Notes under the pieces: model-generated | Databases searched by the model: none | The model's input: the letters and a program-made list of their open reading frames with translations, nothing else | Told to the model about the DNA's origin: nothing | In this document: positions 20,945-31,600 of the stretch, piece by piece | How positions within the stretch are numbered: the stretch's first letter is position 1 | Layout: every line of letters starts with the position of its first letter | Translations under genes and position numbers: made by a program | Source: Dromiciops gliroides | Lineage: Eukaryota; Chordata; Mammalia; Microbiotheria; Microbiotheriidae | Assembly (NCBI RefSeq): GCF_019393635.1 | Contig: NC_057861.1 | Location: forward strand, 57,487,532-57,551,531 | Length of the DNA stretch: 64,000 bases | Reading direction: 5' to 3'

Positions 20945-21370
20945 CAAAGCAGCTGGGTGGCACAGTGGGGATAGAGTGAGTGCCTGGAGTGGCTTGGAAT
21001 CAGGAAGACTTCTCTTCCTGAGTTAAAATCTCACCTCCAGGGGGCAGCTAGGTGGCACAGTGGTTAAAGCACTGGCCCTGGATTCAGGAGCACCTGAGTT
21101 CAAATTTGACCTCAGACACTTGATACTTACTAACTGTGTGACCCTGGGCAAGTCACTTAACCCCAATTGCCACGCCAAAAATAAAAATCTCACCTCCAAC
21201 ACCTACTAGCTGTGTGACACTGGGCAAGTCACTTCTGCCTATTGGCCTCAGTTTCCTCATCTGTAAAATGAGCTGGAGAAGGAAATGTCAAACCACTCCA
21301 GTATTTCTGCCAAGAAAGCCCCAAATGGGGTCACAAAGAGTCAGGTATGACTGAAAAACAACTGAACAAA
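20945..21370 (+). mobile_element. MAR1-type SINE split by a SINE1
   Basis: GCAGCTGGGTGGCACAGTGG head and GTCACAAAGAGTCAGGTATGACTGAA tail. Interrupted at AAAATCTCACCTCCA, which flanks the insertion on both sides. Confidence 0.85.
21039..21186 (+). mobile_element. SINE1/WSINE1-type SINE within MAR1
   Basis: Target duplication AAAATCTCACCTCCA. Confidence 0.95.
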
Positions 21371-21704
21371 AAAAATAATACTCTTGTCCTACTCCTTCCG
21401 CTTCCCCATCATTCCCTTCCCTCATAATTATGAGATCTAGAGCTGGAAGCAATGGGTTACTAGAGCTAGCTCACAAGGGTGAGAGCTGATTGTTAAATGT
21501 TCAGTGTGAACACTTACACTGAGGAAATTGGCAAATGCTACAAATCAGGACTTGATTTATTGTGTTGTTGGTTGTCTAGAGTGAAGGAGAAAATATAAAT
21601 AATGTAATTAAACTTAAAAGGGGGAAGGGGGTGTCCTATTTCCTCCCCCCCCAGAGCTAATTGTTAAACATTTACCAGTGTACTCTTTAAAAAAATTTTT
21701 TTTT

Positions 21705-21862
21705 AATTTAAATTTTTTTTTATTTTTAGTGAGGCAATTAGGGTTAAGTGACTTGCCCAGGGTCACACAGCTAGTAAGTGTTAAGTGTCTGAGGCCAGAT
21801 TTGAACTCAGATACTTCTGACTCCAGGGTGGGTGCTCTATCCACTGCACCACCTAGCTGCCT
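21705..21862 (-). mobile_element. SINE1/WSINE1-type SINE, first of a serial pair
   Basis: Flanked by CCAGTGTACTCTTT on both sides; the right-hand copy is also the left flank of the next SINE. Confidence 0.93.
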
Positions 21863-21877
21863 CTCCAGTGTACTCTT

Positions 21878-22033
21878 TTTTTTTTTTTTTTTTTTTTAGT
21901 GAGGCAATTGGGGCTAAGTGACTTGCCCAGGGTCACACAGCTAGCAAGTGCCAAGTGTCTGAGGCTGGATCCGAACTCAGGTCCTCCCGACTCCAGGGCC
22001 AGTGCTCCATCCACTGCGCCACCCAGCTGCCCC
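21878..22033 (-). mobile_element. SINE1/WSINE1-type SINE, second of a serial pair
   Basis: Same 14-base target CCAGTGTACTCTTT, then CCAGTGTACTCTTTACTG marks the resumed host sequence. Confidence 0.93.
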
Positions 22034-22239
22034 TCCAGTGTACTCTTTACTGTGAATTGAGCTTGATCGTCTGGTCTAATTCCCTTATTTTAATAGATGA
22101 AGGAACTGAGGCCCAGAGAAGGAAGGAGATAAAGAAAATCACACAGCTAGTAAGCAAGCAGAGCCAAGATTGAAACTCATTCTCTGACTCCCAATCCAGT
22201 GTAATTTTCACTATATTATGATGTCCCCCTCCCTCCTCT

Positions 22240-22243
22240 CCTA

Positions 22244-22287
<44 letters not shown>
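22240..22287. repeat. (TA)n microsatellite
   Basis: About 20 TA units, forming the poly(T)-side flank of the following SINE. Confidence 0.95.
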
Positions 22288-22289
<2 letters not shown>

Positions 22290-22424
22290 AGTGAGGCAAT
22301 TGGGGTTAAGTGACTTGCCCAGGGTCACACAGCTAATAAGTGTTAAGTGTCTGAGGCCAGATTTGAACTCAGGTACTCCTGACTGCAGGGCCAGTGCTTT
22401 ATCCACTTCGCCACCTAGCTGCCC
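22288..22424 (-). mobile_element. SINE1/WSINE1-type SINE
   Basis: Target duplication TCCTATTAATA. Confidence 0.94.
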
Positions 22425-22435
22425 CTCCTATTAAT

Positions 22436-22700
22436 ATTAATAATAATAAAGAGCTAACATTTATATGGCATTTATTCTGTCAGACATTGGGCTAAGCACT
22501 TTATAATTATTATCTCATTTACTCCTAACAACAACCCTGGGAGGTAGGTGTTGTTATTAATATCCTCACTTTACAGATGAGGAAACTGAGGCAGATGGTG
22601 GTGAAGTGACTTGGCAGGGTCACACACCTAGTAAATGTCTGAGGCTGGATCTGAACTTCCTGACATTAAGCCCAGAGCTCTATCCCCTGTACCAGCTAGC
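22436..22700. mobile_element. MIR3-like SINE, full length
   Basis: AATAATAAAGAGCTAACATTTATATGGC through AACAACCCTGGGAGGTAGG, ACAGATGAGGAAACTGAGGC to TACCAGCTAGCTAC. Confidence 0.85.
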
Positions 22701-23435
22701 TACAGATTAATTTGAGAAGGGGGCTAGAAGGGAGCAGTCCTCACATTTTCCTTGACCTCCTCCCTTGACGATCTCTCCTCCCAGACCCTCCCCTTAGCTA
22801 AGTCCATTTGTTGTATGACCTTAGGAAATCCCTTGCCTTTTCTAAGCTAATCTATCCAATGCCGTCATTTGGCAATTGTGGAGATCAATGCTCCAAGGTT
22901 CATTCTGACCCTGACATCCATATAAAGCGACAGACTGAAACAGTTACAGAAAAAGACAGAGGAAGAAGAGCCAAATCTGGTTCTCATGAACACAGAACTG
23001 ATTTATTACCTTGGGAAGCAAAGAGAGCCTGGCCCCTAAGGAATGAGATGCAGGCCTGCTCTGCTCTCCTGGGGAGAAGCCAGAGAATGATGCTCAGAGA
23101 CTCCCAGGGCCACGACTCTGGGGCCTCCTGCTTCCCATCCTGGTGGCCTTGCTATTGCACTCTGTGGGGTCCCATGGGAGACTCAGTTTCCAAAACCCAA
23201 GGAGAACCCTCTCCTCATCCCAGGATGAGATTGGGACCCCAGAGGAGTAGAGCAGGACCTTCCTCTCAAAGGAGGAGCCTCTCCCTGCTGGAGGCACATG
23301 TGGAGGCATGCCTTCTCACTGATCCGGAGTAGGGCATAGGTTAGAGGCAAGAGTATATGGGGTCTATTGATGGGGGATGGTTTGACCTCTCAATAGGGTG
23401 TGTTACTACTTGTGCCCTGAGGTACGTGTATGTGT
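22700..23435. other. Unique island between CFD and ELANE with minus-strand AATAAA
   Basis: About 0.7 kb without recognisable repeats. AATAAA lies on the minus strand at 23002-23007, followed by GT-rich sequence further along that strand. A plus-strand frame of 174 codons (22808-23332) has no recognisable domain. It could be the 3-prime end of an unannotated or noncoding transcript. Confidence 0.35.
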
Positions 23436-23439
23436 CTGG

Positions 23440-23650
23440 CTCATGCCTATTGAATTTTCCCCATATCAAACCCCATCTGGAGTATTGTCCCCATTCCTGG
23501 GGTTAAATTTTAGGAAAGGGCCTGGACTACTAAAGAGTGCTGTGGGTGGTGAGGAGATGGGAAAAAACAACAACACAAGGATCGGTTAGAGGAGTTGAGG
23601 ACATTTAATCTGGGGAAGAGAAAGCTTAGGGGAGATGTAATATTGGCTTC
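23440..23650 (+). mobile_element. CR1/L3 LINE ORF2-end fragment
   Basis: CCCATCTGGAGTATTG, then TTAAATTTTAGGAAAGGG and GGAGTTGAGGACATTTAATCTGGGGAAGAG follow the CR1 ORF2 C-terminal order. Confidence 0.7.
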
Positions 23651-23724
23651 TTTTAATAAAAAAGTTTATTATTATTGTTTGGTTTTTTGATTAAGCATTT
23701 TTTCCTTTTCTTTTTCTTTCTTTC

Positions 23725-23850
23725 TTTTTTTTTTTTTTGTGAGGCAATTGGGGTTAAGTGACTTGCCCAGGGTCACACAGCTAGTAAGTGTTAAGTGTCT
23801 GAGGCCAGCTTTGAACTCAGGTCCTCCTGACTCCAGGGCCTGGTGCTTGT
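23725..23850 (-). mobile_element. SINE1/WSINE1-type SINE, truncated
   Basis: Breaks off at CTCCAGGGCCTGGTGCT, missing the terminal GCTGCCCC. Confidence 0.9.
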
Positions 23851-24005
23851 CTATCTATTATTCATGCCCACTAATTATCATCCCAGCTTTTACACTCTCC
23901 TCTTTCACCCTCATCAAGAAGCTTCTTAACTCTTCTTCACTTTCTGCCATCAGGGTAGTATTGTCTGCATTTCTGAGATTGTCGATATTTGTCCCAGAAA
24001 CCTTT
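23851..24005 (-). mobile_element. RTE/BovB LINE reverse-transcriptase fragment
   Basis: Minus-strand translation gives NLRNADNTTLMAESEEELRS then RVKEESVKAG, the RTE/BovB RT core where YADDTTLMAESEEELKSLL is usual. Motif C reads NADN, so the copy is dead. It supports an RTE source for the MAR1 tails here. Confidence 0.8.
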
Positions 24006-24245
24006 AATAGCATATGGATATAATGGGATATTTTTGTGTCATAAGAAATGACAAAATGGACAATTTCAGAGGAAGCTGAGATCTCTATGAATTGATGATT
24101 TGATGCAAAGTGAAGTGACAACTAGAACATTTTATATACTGATGACAGCATTACAGAGAAAAACAACTTTGAAAGACTTTGGAATTCTAATCAGTGCAAT
24201 GATAAACCACAAGTCCAAAGAATGAAGATGAAACAGTCAGTTTAG
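24005..24245 (+). mobile_element. L1 3-prime UTR fragment
   Basis: GTCATAAGAAATGACAAAATGGACAATTTC, GATGCAAAGTGAAGTGAC and ATGATAAACCACAAGTCCAAAGAATGAAG. Confidence 0.7.
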
Positions 24246-25015
24246 CCAACGTGCTCTTATTAAGCACCTACTATATGTCTGTCACTTTGCTAAGCACTGG
24301 GGATACAAAAAAAAAAAAGTAAAATCAGTCCCTTCTCTCAAGTATGGGAATTGTGGGAATTGAGTGCATAACTCTGACTTTATCTCATAGCTCAATTCTG
24401 GATCTGGCTCAGTTTCCTTTCTGTCTTATGGGTCTAGTCCAATTTCTGTCTTGTGAGAAAACTTTATTGCGTTTTTTGAACCTAACCCTGTGTGTTTGGA
24501 AAGCTGCACCACATCTACCTGTTGTTTAGAGAACCGTAACTAAGGTCCTAGATTATACTAACCAGAAACCCAGTCAGATCCAAAGATTGACGCAAGGAGT
24601 TTTCCCACAATTACACAGCTCAAGCAACCAATATGTCTCATCTGAAAACTGGCCCCACCTTGGTCCATCAGTTACTGTTTCCTTGTTCCTTTGATTAAAC
24701 ACAGATACTTGGGATGGGGGGGAGGAACACACCTCTTTTTCTGATTTCTGGGAATTGCATTTGTTTACTCTCTGTCTCCCAACTCAGAATAACCTAATCT
24801 TGTATTCTGGCTCATATCCTGTTAATTGTTTTCTTTTAATGCATTTAAATCTGTCCAGTATTTGGGGGTCCAGTGCCAAGCTGAGGGAGGCCTTGTCTTT
24901 ATTTGTTATGTAATTGGCATGCATTGTTTAATAAATCAATATACTCAGAACCTTGAACCTTTGTTTCCTCAATTATTTCAGATTTCACCTATCATAGATC
25001 CCTTTCTTCTTTTTT
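24245..25015. other. AT-rich block, unassigned
   Basis: 24250-24320 is an MIR/L2-type end (TTATTAAGCACCTACTATATG). 24340-25015 is old AT-rich sequence with several AATAAA-like strings; it may be a decayed retroelement but I cannot place it. Confidence 0.4.
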
Positions 25016-25425
25016 TTTAAATTGCTTTGGGATATAAGCCTGGTAGTGATGTAGTTGGATTAAAGAGTGAGTTTGAGGGGCAGCTAGGTGGCTTCGATAA
25101 AGCACTAGCCTTGGATTCAGGAGGACCTGAGTTCAAATCTGGTCTCAGACACTTGACACTTACTAGCTATGTGACCCTGGGCAAGTCACTTAACCCCCGT
25201 TGCCCTGCCAAAAAAAAAAAAAAAGAATAAGTTTGGTAACTTTCTGAGCACAGTTCTAAATTGCTTTGCAGAATGACTAGACCAATTTGCAGCTCCTCCG
25301 ACAATGAACTAATATATCTGTTTTCCCCTTTGTCCCTTCAACATTTGCCATTTTCCTCTTTTATTATCTTTGCTAATCTGATAAGTATGAGGTAGAACCT
25401 CAAAGTTTCCTTAATTGCTGTCAGT
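25016..25425 (-). mobile_element. L1 3-prime UTR, split by a SINE
   Basis: AAATTGCTTTGGGATATAAG on the left; AAATTGCTTTGCAGAATGACTAGACC and GCTAATCTGATAAGTATGAGGTAGAACC on the right are the conserved L1 3-prime UTR in reverse. Confidence 0.75.
25078..25225 (+). mobile_element. SINE1/WSINE1-type SINE
   Basis: Flanked by AGAGTGAGTTTG and AGAATAAGTTTG; short deletion in GCGCAGTGGATA. Confidence 0.92.
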
Positions 25426-26120
25426 CCACAAACTTTTATTAAATGCTTACTCTATGCCAAGCTCCGTGCTAAGTGCTAGAGATATAAAGAAAGTCAGAGT
25501 CCTCCATCCCTGGGCATCCCTTCCTATCCCCCATCCTCCCTACCCTTTAAGTTACAGAAAGGCAGATTTTGGCTCAACACGAAGAAAAATACCCTAATAA
25601 TTAGATTTGTTGTTAATAATAATAATAATGACCAAAAGTAGAATGGGCTGTGTAAGTGAATTTCCCAATTATGTTAGACCCCCTAAACAGATTGTTTCAG
25701 TCCATTTTTATATTCCTAAGACCACATGGGCTTGTCTGCCTCTCTTTTAGACATGCCCCTGCCTCTTATCTAATACCATCTGCCTGGCTTCTCTCTGCCT
25801 GTGACATCAAAGGCAGGAAGCCAATCAGACTAGCCTCCTAGAGAACCTGCTTCTTCCTATAATACCCACGGTCATTCTCCACATCAAACAGCTGCTTATT
25901 GGGGATGAAACCCTCATGTTTCTGAGCAGAGCTAGGATGAGTGACACAAATCTAGTATTGTCAGGACATAGTACTAGAACAGAATGCTTCTTGTAGGATC
26001 ATCAGTCTATTGGTTGAAGATGATTTCAACCAAGGTTCCTCCATGTGCCCTTTAGAAATCAGGGAAAGGAAATAAGCATTTAATAAGCACCTACTATGTT
26101 CCAGGCACTGTGCTAAGCTC
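25425..26120. other. Intergenic, MIR/L2-end scraps
   Basis: 25428-25500 and 26070-26120 carry TTTATTAAATGCTTAC and CACCTACTATGTTCCAGGC type ends. The central part is unassigned. Confidence 0.4.
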
Positions 26121-26263
26121 TTTTTTTTTTTTTTAAGTGAGGCAGTTGGGGTTAACTGACTTGCCCAGGGTCACACAGCTAGTAAGTATCAGGTATCTGA
26201 GGCCGGATTTTAACTCGGGTCCTCCTGACTCCAGGGCCGATGCTCTATCCACTGCGCCATCTT
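26121..26263 (-). mobile_element. SINE1/WSINE1-type SINE, serial pair A
   Basis: Target TGTGCTAAGCTCTTTT on both sides; the 3-prime GCTGCCCC end is clipped. Confidence 0.92.
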
Positions 26264-26277
26264 TGTGCTAAGCTCTT

Positions 26278-26421
26278 TTTTTTTTTTTTAAAGGCTATGG
26301 GGGTTAAGTGACTTGCCCAGAGTCACACAGCTAGTGTCAGGTGTCTGAGGCTGGACCTGAACTCAGGTCCTCCTGAATCCAGGGCTGGTGCTCCATCCAC
26401 TGCGCCACCTAGCTGCCCCCC
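26278..26421 (-). mobile_element. SINE1/WSINE1-type SINE, serial pair B
   Basis: Reuses target TGTGCTAAGCTCTTTT; host resumes at CTGTGCTAAGCTCTTTTAAC. Confidence 0.92.
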
Positions 26422-26689
26422 TGTGCTAAGCTCTTTTAACAAATATTACTTCATTTGGTGAAAACCTGATATATCCTTGACTCTTCCCTGGTGACCTTGA
26501 TTCAGGTGTATGTCTCAAGTGTGGAAGCATACTAAATACCTCCCTTCCTTTAGAGATAGTAAGGTGATTTCAGTGTCTTTGTTCTCATTCAAATGAAATA
26601 TCTAATCACTGTTTTGTTGTTGTTGTTGTTTGTTTGTTTGTTTATTTTGCTGAGAACAGTGTCCAGGCCTAAAGTCCTCTGTGCATAAT

Positions 26690-26849
26690 TCTTTTTTTTT
26701 GGGGGGGGGGGTTCTGGGGCAATGAGGGTTAAGTGACTTGCCCAAGGTCACACAGCTAGTAAGTGTCAAGTGTCTGAGGTCAGATTTGAACTCAGGTCCT
26801 CCTGAATCCAGGGCTGGTGCTTTATCCACTGTGCCACCTAGCCGCCCCC
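26690..26849 (-). mobile_element. SINE1/WSINE1-type SINE, serial triplet 1
   Basis: Target TGTGCATAATTCTT at its left, TGTACATAATTCTT at its right. CAATGAGGGTT subtype. Confidence 0.93.
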
Positions 26850-26862
26850 TTTGTACATAATT

Positions 26863-27017
26863 CTTTTTTTTTTTTTTTTTGCAGGGCGATGGGGGTTAAG
26901 TGACTTGCCCAGGGTCACACAGCTAGTAAGTGTCAAGTGTCTGAGGCCGGATTTGAACTCAGGTACTCCTGAATCCAGGGCTGGTGCTTTATCCACTGCG
27001 CCACCTAGCTGCCCCCT
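26863..27017 (-). mobile_element. SINE1/WSINE1-type SINE, serial triplet 2
   Basis: Flanked by TGTACATAATTCTT and TGTGCATAATTCTT. CGATGGGGGTT subtype. Confidence 0.93.
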
Positions 27018-27030
27018 TTGTGCATAATTC

Positions 27031-27158
27031 TTTTTTTTTTTTTTAGTGAGGCAGTTGGGGTTAAGTGACTTGCCCAGGGCCACACAGCTAGTAAGTGTTA
27101 AGTGTCTGAGGCTGGATTTGAAATCAGGTACTCCTGACTCCAGGGCCGGTGCTCTATC
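27031..27158 (-). mobile_element. SINE1/WSINE1-type SINE, serial triplet 3
   Basis: Flanked by TGTGCATAATTCTT on both sides; host resumes TGTGCATAATTCTTAAGG. CAGTTGGGGTT subtype, end clipped. Confidence 0.93.
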
Positions 27159-27269
27159 CTGTGCATAATTCTTAAGGAAAGCCTAACTGGTTTCTGAAAG
27201 CAAAGGCTTGATCAGCCCAAAGAGTCTTTCCTGAAACTTATTAGGGTAAGGATCATACCAAGAATAGTG

Positions 27270-27520
27270 GCAGCTAGATAGTGTAGTAGATAGAGTGTAG
27301 GGGCCTAATGTCAGGAAGACTCATATTCCTGAGTTCAAATCTGGTCTCACACACTTACTAGCTATGTGAACCCTGGGCGAGTCACCTAACACTGTTTTCC
27401 TTAGTTCATCATCTGTAAAATGAGCTGGATAAGGAAATGGCAAACCACTTCATCTTCTCTGCCGAGAGAACCCCAAGTGCAGTCATGAAGAAAGAGTCAG
27501 ATGTGACTGAAAAGCATACT
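27270..27520 (+). mobile_element. MAR1-type SINE
   Basis: GGCAGCTAGATAGTGTAGTAG head, TGAGCTGGATAAGGAAATGGC, AAAGAGTCAGATGTGACTGAA tail. Confidence 0.8.
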
Positions 27521-28350
27521 ATGTCTTTTGACTGATTAAATTAATAGAAGTATCTCTTGAGTTGACTTTTGACTAGGATGAAAGGAAAATCCTGAGGCAT
27601 GGTAAAGGATTGAATGGTTTTTAAGAAAGTGATTCTCTAGGATGGGCCAAATAGTTAAATGACTTATTTGTTGGACTCTAAATTGTTACCTAAATTTTGT
27701 ACTCCTCTTTTATCTTGATTATAGAATTTTGCCTTTCTTCTTATACCCTATAAAACAGTATACACCAATGGTCAGACCAAGAGATTTTCAAAGGCATAGG
27801 GAAACTCTGCCCTTTTTCGATTTTTCCCTCTCTAAATTATCCTGCATAGAATTGAAGTGTTTGTCTCTGGCATATTTGTGCCCAAAGTGTAGAGTACTAA
27901 GATTTTCTCCTATATCGGTTAAGCCACATGCTTTCTCTGACACTAGTTAAAAAGGGACCAGATAAAGACCTCTTGTTTCTACCATTACTGACTGATCTAC
28001 CTTTTCTACGGAGAATTCTGAATCCCCAAAGCAGCTGGCATAATCTAAGATCTGATTCCTCAAGGTCTTCAAGCCTAGGTCAATTACTTACCAGGAATAA
28101 TATAGAGGATAATCTTGTTTAGGTAGAGTTTGGACTACAAAACCTCTGAGGTTCTGTGCTATTTAATAATAGACTTCTTTATCCTACTGGCGAGAGGACT
28201 ATTTCCATAGAAAAAACTCAGGAATCTCAGAAGCCCACCTTAGGTTTGGACCACTTTGACATGACTGCCACCTGGTGACAGCATACATACTTTGGAAGTG
28301 AGAAGAAATGTGTCGGAGGACTTTCAAATGCCAACTAGAGAAGACAATTG
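27520..28350. other. Downstream flank of ELANE, unassigned
   Basis: AT-rich, with no recognisable repeat or domain. A 73-codon plus-strand frame at 27729-27950 has no support. Confidence 0.4.
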
Positions 28351-28359
28351 GGAGACAGT

Positions 28360-28365
28360 TTTATT
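28360..28365 (-). terminator. ELANE: ELANE poly(A) signal AATAAA
   Basis: AATAAA on the minus strand about 70 bases after the stop codon, followed by non-repeat sequence. It gives a short 3-prime UTR. Confidence 0.7.
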
Positions 28366-28433
28366 GTGACATTTATGGTATGGGAAAGTATACATATGTA
28401 TGCAGCAGCATGGTGGGGAGAGGGTAAAGTGGG

Positions 28434-28643
28434 TTAGAAAAGCCCCTCCCTCCGTGTGGCTTTCCTTCTCCAAGACCACTGGGCGTGGATTCTCCGAGGC
28501 CGTATGATGGAGTTAATCCACTGGACATACTGGGAGACCCGGGCAAAGCCATCAGGGAAGAAGCCAGAGGCACAGCCTCCTCGAACAAAGGAGTCGATGC
28601 CGTAGACTACTCCATTACAGATCAAGGGTCCCCCAGAGTCTCC
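28434..28643 (-). CDS. ELANE: ELANE exon 5 (catalytic Ser, basic tail)
   Basis: Acceptor TTCTCCAG. Encodes [28 protein letters not shown] and VQWINSII, then a 22-residue basic extension ending REGLF and TAA at 28436-28434. The open frame through the tail is continuous with the protease domain. Confidence 0.95.
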   Translation of the reverse strand, partial: GDSGGPLICNGVVYGIDSFVRGGCASGFFPDGFARVSQYVQWINSIIRPRRIHAQWSWRRKATRREGLF

Positions 28644-31600
28644 CTGGAGAAGACAAAGAGAAAGGGTTGGCCAGGGTTTGGGGAAGAGGTGAGGAGAGAC
28701 ACTGAGTTGACTACCCAGTTTCCTCTTCTCCGCTTGAGCCCATAATTGATATGGGCTCCTTGCAGTTGAGACTACCAACTGGTTCAAGTTGTCCAGGAAT
28801 ACATCCTTTCTCCCTCTCAATTTCATCCCTACCCAACCCCATTCTGCCTCCACCCAGCCCTATTCTTTTCCAGCTGCCTGCATCCCATATCCATATATCC
28901 CCTGGCTACCCACATCCTTCCCATCTGTTATTGTCCAACTCAGGGGGCATCTCTTCCAGGAAGCCTTCCCTGATCTCCAAGCTGGGAGGGATTTCTCAGA
29001 GTCATAGCTGAGGAAATGTGTGAAGAGTGTCAGTAATGCCCAGCTCAGGCGCCTCCTCCATCTAGGGGTCTTTCTTGAGTACCCCACTTGTTGGTACTCC
29101 ACCCACCCTCAAATTACAGGTGGCATCAAGAACGAGTGCTGAGCCAAAAAGATCTGAGTTCTATTCCTACCTCAGACATTTAAAAGGTGAGTGACCTTGG
29201 GGCAAGCTATTTCACTTCCCTCACCCTCAGTTTCCTCATCCGAAAAATGGGAATAATGAAACACTCACCTTACAGGACTCAAATTTGGGAAGATCATTTG
29301 ATAATATTTGCATTCATGTATCTGAATCCATGTTCATGGGATCCAGCTAAAGCTAGAAGGGACCTCAGAGGCCTTCCAGTCCAGCCCCCATGCCATTTCT
29401 TCCTTACCCTCCAATAGATTATAAGCTACTTGAAGGCAGGAACCATGTCTATTTTTGTCTTTGTAGCCTGAGCAGCCAGCACAGTGCCTAGCACATAGTA
29501 GACACTTAATAGATGCTTGTTAAATCCAAGGGCCCCCAACTCAGTGGAATAACCTTTCTAGAGCATAACTGGATCAATATCCATGTCGTTCTCATGCTCA
29601 GACTCTGGAAGGGGGTCCCCCTTTGCCCTTTCTAGAGACAGAGCTTTATACTCTGTGTACAGACAGTGAGGTGGTACCACAGTGCCCAAGAACAATGGAT
29701 CTGGAGTCAGGAAGGCCTGAATTCAAATTCAGCCTCAGACTAGCTATGTGACCTTGGGCAAGTCACTTAACCATGCCTCACCCTCAGTTTCCTCATCTGT
29801 AAAATGCAGATCATAATTGTTGTGAGGGTCAAATGAGGTAATATTTGTAAAGCATTTTGCCAACCTTAAAATGTTATAGAAATGCTAGCTATCATCACCA
29901 CCACCACCACCATAACCAGTCCCTGTGCCTCTTGTCGTACTATCATATATATGAGCCTCCAATGTTGTCAGTGTTTGCTGGTGATAATAATGATAGATTT
30001 CCCCTGGATCTTCCATTCCCTCCTTAGTAGTGCATCCCATCCTTCAGGCCTCAGACCCTGAAATTCTTTCCTCCAACCCTGAGGCCAAATCCAGCACGCT
30101 CCTTTGAGGTTCACTTTCTCTACTATTCCATTCACATTCCCCTCCCCCAAGATATTTCAATTCATTTCTCCAGGAAGGAGGTGAGTACCTGGCACATTAC
30201 CTTCCTCTCAAGCCCAGTCCAGGCCCTCATACTTGGGGACATATTGAGGTCCCTTCAGACATCCTGGTCTCCCAATTCATCAGCCTCCTCAGCATCTCTT
30301 ACCTGCATCTTCACTCCAAGCCAGCCACAACAGAGGAGGAGGAGAGATGCCTTAGATCTCATGATTGCCCATAACTGTCACCACCATGAGCTCAGCTCTG
30401 CTCTGATCATAATTTCCCCACCTTCTGTCTCTCCCTGTGCCTCACTCCTCCTAAAACTATTTTCCATCCTCACCAAATGCATCGGTTCCTCTAGCTTTCC
30501 CTGTGCTCAGGATTTATCTATCACTCCTGTCCTCGCCTCACCTCCTGTTCTTCCCGGTCTCCATCCTGTAATTAACCAATTCACTTATAAATTGCTTTCC
30601 ACCCTTAACTTCTATCTATTCATTCCCTATCAATCTTCAACTGTGCGTAATGCCCACCATCTACTTCATCTGTACCTGTGATGCTAAATGATATTGAAGA
30701 AGTGACACAGCCTTGACTTAGAACTATGACAGCAATCTTCGGGTACTTTGAAGAATTACAGAATGCATGAGTTAGAAGGAACCTCGGATGCCAGCCAGTG
30801 CAACCTCAGTCTGGACATTAATCCTTTTTCCAGTGGTCATCTAGCCTTTGCTTGAAGACTTCCATTAAAGAGTCTTTTCATTATTTCTGGAGGTAGCCCA
30901 TTCCACTTCTGGAAGCTATTCCCAATAGCAAACTTAAATTGGTCTCTGCAATTTCCACCCTCTCAAAGCTCCTGTTTTTGCTTTTTCGGATCAACCAGAA
31001 AAAGCTAACCCTTCTTCCACGCAACAAATTCTTTGACTATTTAAAGCTTGTAATTATGTATCTCCTGGATCTTCTCTACCCTGTGGTAGGCATTCCCAGT
31101 TCATTCAATAAGTTTGTTTCTAAGTCAAAATATAGACTCCTCAGCCTGGCATTTAAAGCCCTTCACATCCTAGAAACCTTTTTTGGTCTTCGTTCATATT
31201 ACTCCCTTTCATCTTCATTCCAGACAAACCAGACCATTAGCTTTTGTCTGAACTCAATATTTCATCTCCTTCTTCCATACATTTGCATAGTATACCTTCC
31301 AGGTCTAGAATGCCCTCCTCCCTCATCTCCCTCTTAGAACCTCAGTCTTCCTTTTCCCCTTAAAGTCACAGTAATATCTTCTCTAATTCCCTTGGTTGTT
31401 GATTTCTCACCTTTCTCAGGTGATTCTGTATGTATTCATTTGTGTACATGTTCTTTTCCCTATCTCTGTTCCCTAAAAAACTGAAGGTGGGGCAGCTAGG
31501 TGGCACAGTAGATAGAGCACTGGCCCTGGAGTCAGGAGTACCTGAGTGCAAATCCGGCCTCAGACACTTAACACTTACTAGCTGTGTGACCCTGGGCAAG

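Noticed and set aside
22808-23332. 174-codon plus-strand frame as a new gene
   Set aside because: No domain, no family, single frame in unique DNA with a minus-strand poly(A) hexamer; composition does not support coding.
24340-25015. AT-rich block as a second LTR element
   Set aside because: Several AATAAA-like strings but no TG...CA ends, target duplication or primer site that I could defend.
30181-30681. 166-codon frame in ELANE intron 4 as a host gene
   Set aside because: [15 protein letters not shown] identifies it as L2 ORF2.
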